Assembly: GCA_051001215.1 (NCBI GenBank)
Contig: JBPCNP010000061.1
Coordinates: 1-5,748 of the forward strand
Reading direction: 5' to 3'
Length of the DNA: 5,748 nt
Origin: DATAQC01 sp051001215
GTDB lineage: Bacteria > Actinomycetota > Acidimicrobiia > Acidimicrobiales > AC-14
Both the position numbers and the translations under genes were made by a program. The notes beneath the pieces were generated by a model. That model was not told the DNA's origin. It searched no databases and worked only from the letters and a program-made list of their open reading frames with translations. Positions 1 to 4,345 of the stretch are shown piece by piece; positions within the stretch are counted from its first letter, which is position 1; every line of letters begins with the position of its first letter.

Positions 1-1
1 C

Positions 2-94
2 ATCGTGGCCATCGGCCTCAGGCGCCTAGCCGCCGATCGCCTGGCCGCCAGCCTCACCGAGCTGCTCGGAGACGACGCCCGGGGCTCCGGCTGA
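2..94 (+). CDS. C-terminal end of an unidentified protein (5' partial)
   Basis: An open frame enters from the left edge and ends at TGA 92-94, giving 30 residues that begin IVAIGLRRLAADRL and end DDARGSG. The composition (Leu/Ala/Arg-rich helix, acidic and Gly/Ser-rich tail) is typical of the C-terminus of a high-GC actinobacterial protein. The helix could be amphipathic and ends in LTELLGDD. No family can be recognised from this fragment. The only other support for reading it as a gene end is that the frame is open from the edge and no better frame covers the stretch. The gene is convergent with the minus-strand regulator that ends at 391. Confidence 0.5.
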   Translation: MVAIGLRRLAADRLAASLTELLGDDARGSG

Positions 95-143
95 CCTGCC
101 CACCTGTCACCCAGAACCCGAGCCGCTTCGTCCGAGCCGCCAG

Positions 144-161
144 TTGCGTTACGTTACGCAA
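144..161. repeat. Short inverted repeat TTGCGT-n6-ACGCAA
   Basis: Perfect 6-base arms (144-149 and 156-161) flank the spacer TACGTT. The stretch also contains the tandem repeat GTTAC-GTTAC at 148-157. It is one of the few less GC-rich patches in the region and has the size and symmetry of a dimeric regulator's operator. However, no gene with a good start lies immediately downstream on either strand, so any role is unknown. Confidence 0.35.
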
Positions 162-208
162 TGCGGTGTTCGCGCCACACCCGATGGGGTTTCTCCCTCC
201 CCCCTACT

Positions 209-235
209 GCCGCCCGCCCCCAGGGGGCGGTTGGC
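209..235. terminator. GC-rich hairpin, possible bidirectional terminator
   Basis: Bases 209-235 fold into a long stem. CGCCC/GGGCG pairs around the CCAGG loop, and the stem extends outward through CC/GG and GCC/GGC with one mismatch and one G-T pair. It sits between two convergent genes, where a shared terminator would be expected. No T-run follows on either strand, so it is not a canonical intrinsic terminator, although U-poor hairpins of this kind are common after genes in high-GC actinobacteria. Confidence 0.35.
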
Positions 236-272
236 GTCGGACCTGGCGTGCCCAATCGGCTCACCCGCCCTG

Positions 273-291
273 GCCTCGATCAAGCCGAGGC
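273..291. terminator. Second small hairpin (GCCTCG / CGAGGC)
   Basis: Six-base perfect arms at 273-278 and 286-291 enclose a 7-base loop. The hairpin lies in the same convergent gap as the stem at 209-235. It has no adjacent T-tract, and a 6-base stem of this GC content can arise by chance. It may help terminate the minus-strand transcript that ends at 391, but this is weak. Confidence 0.2.
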
Positions 292-390
292 GGCTCTCGG
301 CAGGGGTGTTGGGCGACACTCATCCCACCTGATGGGCACCGGGAATGTCGCGCTCTGCCACCAGCTTCGTGGCATCCTGTTCAGGACCAG

Positions 391-920
391 TCAGACGGGT
401 CCCCCCCACGCGCTTTCGCGTTGAGGGGTTAAGTCTTCTCGCGTCGCCAGTGGCTTGATCCGGTGTCGGAACCGGCTCAGATGGACGCGCAAGGCGTTGG
501 TGGACGGGCCGCGCTCGGCCCACCCGGCCCGGATCAGGTCGTCGGTGCTCACCACTGCGCCAAAGTTCTCGATCAGGACGCGGCCAAGGTTCCGCTCTAT
601 CGGCGACAGCAGCACCCACCGCCCACGGTGGGCAAGGCGACCGTACTCGTCGATGCTCGGCAACGCCCGGTGTCGTCCAGCCCGGCGCCTGATGGTTCGC
701 AGACGAGCGGCGACGTCGGGATTGTCGGCGGGGAGCCGAATCCAGTCCTCTTCGCAGTCGCCCCCATCGGGCGGATCCGCACCCGGCTCGACGAGGAGTA
801 GACGGGGGGCCCGACAGCGGAGAGTCGAGCGACATCCGCGGCCTGCTCCGGCCAGCGCAGCACGACCACATCGGCGATGAACGGGACTCCCTCGATTTCA
901 TCGGTTCTGTGATGAGCCAT
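391..920 (-). pseudogene. Winged-helix (OmpR/PhoB-type) transcriptional regulator, split by a -1 frameshift
   Basis: The start is ATG 918-920, with GGAGG at 926-930 (minus strand) five bases upstream. The first frame encodes MAHHRTDEIEGVPF, then a run ending VVVLRWPEQAADVARLSAVGPP, and becomes nonsense after the run of six C on the coding strand (804-809). Adding one base there joins it to a second frame beginning RLLLVEPGADPPD, for about 176 residues in total. The joined protein has an N-terminal receiver-like/LRWP region (about 1-75) as in a family of actinobacterial winged-helix regulators. A Trans_reg_C-type DNA-binding domain follows (about 100-158), including WVLLSPIERNLGRVL, VVSTDDLIRAGW and the recognition helix NALRVHLSRFRHRIKPL. 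The expected C-terminal wing (a TVRGxGY-like hairpin) is absent; the protein ends ATREDLTPQRESAWGGPV. Without recoding, the first frame would give 107 residues, ending in a stop at 597-599. A sequencing error is possible, but the long neighbouring genes are intact. Confidence 0.75.
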
Positions 921-925
921 AGGGA

Positions 926-930
926 CCTCC
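926..930 (-). promoter_or_regulatory. Ribosome binding site of the winged-helix regulator
   Basis: On the minus strand GGAGG is followed by TCCCT and the ATG at 920, an ideal 5-base spacing. It fixes the start of the regulator at MAHHRT, well inside the longer open frame that extends upstream to 1085. It also shows that the N-terminal fragment of the frameshifted gene was a genuine translated start. Confidence 0.7.
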
Positions 931-1002
931 GTCCGACGAGAGACGGGATGAGCACCGCCCATCCCCGAGCCGCGTTGGTTGCGCTCCTGGTCGGCCCTTC
1001 CT

Positions 1003-1347
1003 TCAGACCTCGAGAGCTGTGGCGTTGACGCGTTCGACGCGGAACATGTTGCGGTGAGCGAACGCCGCCTGGGCAGCCAAGGCAATGACCACGCCCACCA
1101 CCACAGGGTGGATTCGCGCGGAGATACTCAGAGCCACGAGGAGGCCGGGGACGAACCAGAGCCAGAACACTCGTGCCCACGGTCGGGAGCGTTGGAGACG
1201 GGCGTAGGCGATCGCCATCGCCGCCTCCCTGTCGCCGGCGAGAGGTCGGCCGAGCCGGACCAGGCGACGGACACGGAGCCGATCCGCGCGTGGGAGCGCG
1301 CCCCACGCTCGCCGAAACGTCTCTCCCTCGGGGATCTCCGTCTTCAT
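1003..1347 (-). CDS. Small membrane protein with two transmembrane helices, unknown function
   Basis: The gene encodes 114 residues from ATG 1345-1347. The first ~58 residues are cytoplasmic-looking and very Arg-rich (FRRAWGALPRADRLRVRRLVRLG), followed by an Ala-rich helix (AAMAIAYARLQRSRPW). Two hydrophobic helices follow, at about 59-76 (VFWLWFVPGLLVALS) and 80-97 (HPVVVGVVIALAAQAAFA), and then a short basic tail. The strong positive charge before the first helix predicts both termini inside the cell. The frame extends upstream to a TTG at 1407, but those 20 residues look non-native (Cys/Pro/Gly mix), so MKTEIPEGE is preferred. There is no Shine-Dalgarno sequence; CACAAT six bases before the ATG could be a -10 element giving a leaderless transcript. 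The gene lies 82 bases upstream of the winged-helix gene on the same strand, so the two may be co-transcribed. I do not recognise a named family. Confidence 0.65.
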   Translation of the reverse strand: MKTEIPEGETFRRAWGALPRADRLRVRRLVRLGRPLAGDREAAMAIAYARLQRSRPWARVFWLWFVPGLLVALSISARIHPVVVGVVIALAAQAAFAHRNMFRVERVNATALEV

Positions 1348-1522
1348 GGTCTGATTGTGACACTGGATTCCGGGCCACCGGCACCCCGGAGGGCCTACGT
1401 AACCCAACGTTCATCAACAGAGAACAGAGCGGAAATATCCGGCCCCTAGCGTCTGGTGAGGAAGTTCCCTGAAAGGCGCGCGCCTTGCCGTATTTCCACC
1501 CAAGCCCGGCGTTGCCCCGCCA
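1348..1522. promoter_or_regulatory. Divergent intergenic region, likely promoters for both flanking genes
   Basis: These 175 bases separate the start of the minus-strand membrane gene from the GTG of the antiporter fusion, so both upstream signals should lie here. The patch 1397-1436 is AT-richer than its surroundings and contains the palindromes TACGTA and AACGTT. It also holds a loose GlnR-like arrangement: GTAAC at 1399-1403 and GAAAT at 1432-1436. The decamer ATCAACAGAG (1413-1422) recurs at the GlnR-like box before amt (4252-4261). No clear -35/-10 pair and no Shine-Dalgarno sequence is visible for the plus-strand gene. Confidence 0.4.
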
Positions 1523-4303
1523 GTGAGCGTCACGCAGGTCCTGCTGGACATCCTCATCGTCCTGCTGTCGGCCAAGGGCGCCGCCGAGTTGGCGGAACGC
1601 GCGCATGTCCCTGCGGTGGTGGGCGAGATCCTCGCTGGAATCCTGATCGGTCCGTCGGTGCTCGGGCTCGTCGAAGTGGGCGACGTGCTCCGAGTGTTGA
1701 GCGAGCTCGGCGTCATCCTGTTGCTCCTCGACGTGGGCATGGAGATGGATCTCGCCGAGCTGGCGGCCGTCGGTCGCGCATCGCTCACGGTGGCCACCAT
1801 CGGTGTCGCGGTGCCGTTCGTCGGCGGATGGGCCACGGCAGCGGCGTTCGGCATGGGGGGCAACGAGGCCATCTTCGTCGGGGCAGCGCTCACAGCCACG
1901 AGCGTGGGCATCACCGCTCGCGTCTTCGGGGACCTGCGGGCCCTGGGCACCGTCGAGGCCCGCACGGTGCTCGGGGCTGCGGTGGCCGACGACGTCATGG
2001 GCCTCGTAGTCCTCACCGTCGTCGTCCGCCTGGCGTCCGAGGGGAGTGTCTCGGCGCTGTCAGTGGCGGGAATCGTCGGCGTCGCCGTCGCCTTCCTCGT
2101 CGTCACGTCCGTCCTCGGTGTTCGCATCGCCCCCCGCCTCTTCGAGGTCGTCGCCCGCCACAGCCGATCCAGTGGCACGTTGGTGGCGGTTGCCCTCGCG
2201 TTCACCCTCGGGGTCGCCGAGCTGGCCAGCGCAGCCAAGCTTGCACCGATCGTCGGCGCCTTCGTTGCGGGGATCTCTCTCGGGCGTAGCGACGCGGCGG
2301 AGCGAATCCGCCGGGAGCTGACTCCCGTCGGGCATCTGTTGATCCCGGTCTTCTTCCTCCAGATCGGCATCGAGGCTCAGGTCGAGAAGTTCTTCGACCC
2401 CGCCGTGCTGGGGCTCGCCGGGGCGCTCCTGACCGTGGCCGTGACGGGCAAGCTGGCGGCCTCGGCGGGGTTGCTGGGGTCACCCGGTGACCGGCTGCTG
2501 GTGGGCATCGGCATGATCCCACGGGGTGAGGTCGGCCTCATCTTCGCGACCCTTGGACTTCGCCAGCACATCGTCGGCCCCGACGTGTACGCCGCCGTTC
2601 TCCTGGTCGTTCTCGTCACGACGCTGCTCACGCCTCCGGCGCTGCGCTGGCGCCTGGTCAGTATGGGCAAGGCCCGAGGAGTCGTCGGACCAGCGGTTGC
2701 CCGACCCGAGACCGGATGGCTCGCCATCCTGCCTCGTCCCGCCGGGGGAACGCTGGAGCTGGTGGCCGACCCCCCGATCACCGAAGCCCTCGCCCTCGCC
2801 CTGGAAGCAGCCCTTCGCTGCGGCGAGCACCGGCCGGGCCCGAAACTGCTGGACTGGTTGAACCGCCTTCCCGACACGCCCCTGCAGTGGGACAGGGTTG
2901 CAAAGGGCCACCTCTTCGATCTGCTCAAGAGTGGGGGTTCCCGATCCTGGAGGTTCCTCGCCCTCACGGGAATCCTCGACCGGGCCCTGCCTGAGCTGGG
3001 CCAGGCCCTGTCGGAGCGCCAGGCCGACCCCCACGAGCTCGATCCCATCTCGGCGCTGCGTTGGCCCCGCCTGGCCCGGCTGCAGGAGCTGGGCGACTGG
3101 CAGCAGCTTGCCAATCCTGAACGGCTTCTCCTGGCCGCGGTCATCCTCGATGCGACTGAGGGCGATCTGTCGGCCGAGGCGGTCGCTCGCCGGGTGGTCG
3201 CCCGTCTCGATCTGGGAGCCGCCGTGGAACAGGCGGTGGCGGGCCTCGTCCGCGATGTCCGCCTCCTCCCCGCCGCTTCCCGGCGTCTCGTCCAGGACGA
3301 GGAGGCTGTCCTCCAGCTCGCAGTCCACGTTCGCTCGGCCGACCAGGCCCGCGCCATGCTCATGCTCGCCCAGAGCGACGATGACCTCGAGGTGTGGGAG
3401 CGAGAACGGCTGCGCGAGCTCCACGAGCGGCTCCAGGCCGCGCTCTCACGGCCCGAGCTCACCGGCCGTGAGGCTGCCAACCTCGTCGAACGGCGAAGGG
3501 CGACGGCCGCTCGCCTCAGTCAGGACGCTGCTGTCCGGGAGCGAATCGCCGCAGCGCCAAGGGCCTACGTGCTGGCCACCGCGCCGCCCGACCTGGCCCG
3601 CCACGCGGCGTGGTGCGAACCACCGCCGACGGGCGACCAGGTGCGGGTGTGGGTCGGGCCTGAGTCCGATGGGCAGTGGCGCATCGACATCGTGGCCAGA
3701 GACCGCATCGGGCTGTTGGCAACCGAGACACAAGTGCTGGGCGAGGCCGGGCTGAAGATCGTCGACGCGACAATCGCCACCTGGGGCGATGGCTGTGCCC
3801 TCGCGTCGTTTCACGCCAGCGGCGATGCGACGCCCGACGACAGCGGCCTGGCCGCGGCGCTGAGGTCCAAGGTCGCCGGGCCACTGTCGACCTTCCCGTT
3901 GCCCGATGCCGGGATCGTCTTCGACGACGAGGGGTCACCCTGGCACACGATCTGTCGGGTCGAGGTGCGTGACCGTCCCGGGTTGCTCCATGCCATCACC
4001 CTGGCCTTCTCTTCGGCCGGCGCCAGCGTCCACCTGGCACGAATCACGACCGTCGGTGACATGGCCTTGGACACCTTCGAGCTCACCGATCGCGACGGCG
4101 CCAAGCTGGGCCAGGCGGCCGAGTCGCTCATCCGTTCGAACCTGGTCACCGGCGTGACCTCCCGTCGCCGCCGCTGGCTGCCCTGGCGTCGAGCGCTGGC
4201 GGCGATGCCTCCCCACGATGGAGCCACCGGGGACCACAACGGTTCCCGAGAATCAACAGAGCCGAAACACTACAGAGACAGTCCCGAAACGACAGCTCTC
4301 TAA
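1523..4303 (+). CDS. CPA2-type cation:proton antiporter fused to a GlnD-like HD/ACT-ACT sensor module
   Basis: The protein has 926 residues from GTG 1523, the first in-frame start; it gives the usual CPA2 N-terminus, though no Shine-Dalgarno sequence is visible. Residues 1-378 are a Na_H_Exchanger/Kef-type membrane domain with about 12-13 helices. Family motifs include GEILAGILIGPSVLG (34-48), TATSVGITARV (124-134), the ion-site pair D156-D157 in ADDVMGL, KLAPIVGAFVAGI (239-251), IPVFFLQIGIE (274-284) and GMIPRGEVGLIFA (330-342). From about 408 the protein follows actinobacterial GlnD downstream of its nucleotidyltransferase. It has a helical region ending LTGILDRALPEL (481-492), a degenerate HD domain (about 505-622), ACT1 (about 719-770, ARDRIGLL) and ACT2 (about 808-878, VRDRPGLLHAIT and ARITTVGDMALDTF). 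A nucleotidyltransferase is absent, and the HD metal-ligand histidines appear replaced: HD is L542-D543, and the HH position is D578-V579. The GlnD part probably senses glutamine and gates transport in place of the RCK domain of KefC. The transported ion (K+, Na+ or NH4+) is unknown. The tail 880-926 is hydrophilic and starts with an Arg/Trp cluster. Confidence 0.9.
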   Translation: MSVTQVLLDILIVLLSAKGAAELAERAHVPAVVGEILAGILIGPSVLGLVEVGDVLRVLSELGVILLLLDVGMEMDLAELAAVGRASLTVATIGVAVPFVGGWATAAAFGMGGNEAIFVGAALTATSVGITARVFGDLRALGTVEARTVLGAAVADDVMGLVVLTVVVRLASEGSVSALSVAGIVGVAVAFLVVTSVLGVRIAPRLFEVVARHSRSSGTLVAVALAFTLGVAELASAAKLAPIVGAFVAGISLGRSDAAERIRRELTPVGHLLIPVFFLQIGIEAQVEKFFDPAVLGLAGALLTVAVTGKLAASAGLLGSPGDRLLVGIGMIPRGEVGLIFATLGLRQHIVGPDVYAAVLLVVLVTTLLTPPALRWRLVSMGKARGVVGPAVARPETGWLAILPRPAGGTLELVADPPITEALALALEAALRCGEHRPGPKLLDWLNRLPDTPLQWDRVAKGHLFDLLKSGGSRSWRFLALTGILDRALPELGQALSERQADPHELDPISALRWPRLARLQELGDWQQLANPERLLLAAVILDATEGDLSAEAVARRVVARLDLGAAVEQAVAGLVRDVRLLPAASRRLVQDEEAVLQLAVHVRSADQARAMLMLAQSDDDLEVWERERLRELHERLQAALSRPELTGREAANLVERRRATAARLSQDAAVRERIAAAPRAYVLATAPPDLARHAAWCEPPPTGDQVRVWVGPESDGQWRIDIVARDRIGLLATETQVLGEAGLKIVDATIATWGDGCALASFHASGDATPDDSGLAAALRSKVAGPLSTFPLPDAGIVFDDEGSPWHTICRVEVRDRPGLLHAITLAFSSAGASVHLARITTVGDMALDTFELTDRDGAKLGQAAESLIRSNLVTGVTSRRRRWLPWRRALAAMPPHDGATGDHNGSRESTEPKHYRDSPETTAL
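4253..4290 (+). promoter_or_regulatory. GlnR-like nitrogen-control box upstream of amt
   Basis: The known actinobacterial GlnR consensus is GTnAC-n6-GAAAC-n6-GTnAC-n6-GAAAC. Here the series reads TCAAC (4253-4257), n6, GAAAC (4264-4268), n6, GAGAC (4275-4279), n6, GAAAC (4286-4290). Both b half-sites are exact and 22 bases apart, one a half-site matches three of its four fixed positions, and the other matches two of four. The box lies within the last codons of the antiporter fusion and ends 55 bases before the amt start. That is where a GlnR site controlling amt is expected, since amt is a classic GlnR target. Assignment rests on pattern matching only. Confidence 0.6.
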
Positions 4304-4306
4304 AGT
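4301..4306 (+). promoter_or_regulatory. Possible -10 element of amt (TAAAGT)
   Basis: TAAAGT matches four of six bases of the -10 consensus and overlaps the TAA stop of the antiporter gene. It lies 10 bases after the last GAAAC of the GlnR-like box. It would start transcription near 4313, giving a leader of about 30 bases that includes the strong ribosome binding site. No good -35 element is seen at 16-18 bases upstream, as is common for activator-dependent promoters; GAGACA at 4275-4280 is too far at 20 bases. This is a weak call. Confidence 0.3.
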
Positions 4307-4332
4307 TCGGCGGCGATCGTGGCCCAAACGTT

Positions 4333-4341
4333 GAGGAGGAG
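4333..4341 (+). promoter_or_regulatory. Strong ribosome binding site for amt
   Basis: GAGGAGGAG contains a full AGGAGG (4334-4339) six bases before the GTG at 4346. It decides the start codon of the ammonium transporter and predicts strong translation. In contrast, the antiporter fusion upstream has no visible Shine-Dalgarno sequence, so the two proteins are unlikely to be made in equal amounts even if co-transcribed. Confidence 0.8.
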
Positions 4342-4345
4342 CTCC

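Larger units (their letters stand above)
95..390. other. Intergenic region between convergent genes, no gene supported
   Basis: This 296-base stretch lies between the 3' end of the plus-strand fragment and the 3' end of the minus-strand regulator. The short open frames here have Pro/Arg-rich translations typical of shadow frames, and none has a convincing ribosome binding site. It holds an 18-base inverted repeat (144-161) and two GC-rich hairpins (209-235 and 273-291), all listed separately. I see no tRNA, CRISPR repeat or insertion-sequence end. Confidence 0.6.

Noticed and set aside
148..157. GTTAC tandem as a GlnR site
   Set aside because: GTTAC fits the a half-site on either strand, but no GAAAC-like half-site follows at 6-base spacing in either direction.
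804..809. Programmed -1 ribosomal frameshifting in the regulator
   Set aside because: The run G-GGC-CCC-CC is not a standard slippery heptamer; re-pairing would leave a first-position mismatch. No stimulatory structure was identified, so a simple indel is more likely.
597..1085. Taking the regulator start at 1085 (162-residue frame)
   Set aside because: The ATG at 920 has an ideal GGAGG, and the residues upstream of it are non-native and overlap the membrane-protein gene.
320..1606. Long minus-strand open frame of 428 codons
   Set aside because: It runs across two better-supported minus-strand genes in another frame, and its translation is Arg/Pro/Ser-rich with no domain. It is a product of high GC content.
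1414..2370. Minus-strand open frame of 318 codons opposite the antiporter
   Set aside because: The translation is dominated by Thr, Ser, Ala and Arg and has no motif. The opposite strand encodes clear CPA2 motifs, so this is an antisense shadow.
2377..3480. Minus-strand open frame of 367 codons opposite the GlnD-like region
   Set aside because: It is Ser/Arg-rich with no recognisable fold and lies entirely opposite a well-supported domain.
2744..4162. A full GlnD enzyme (PII uridylyltransferase)
   Set aside because: The nucleotidyltransferase signature (Gly-Ser/Gly-Tyr-Gly-Arg with Asp-x-Asp) is not found anywhere, and the HD ligands appear replaced. Only the sensor architecture remains.
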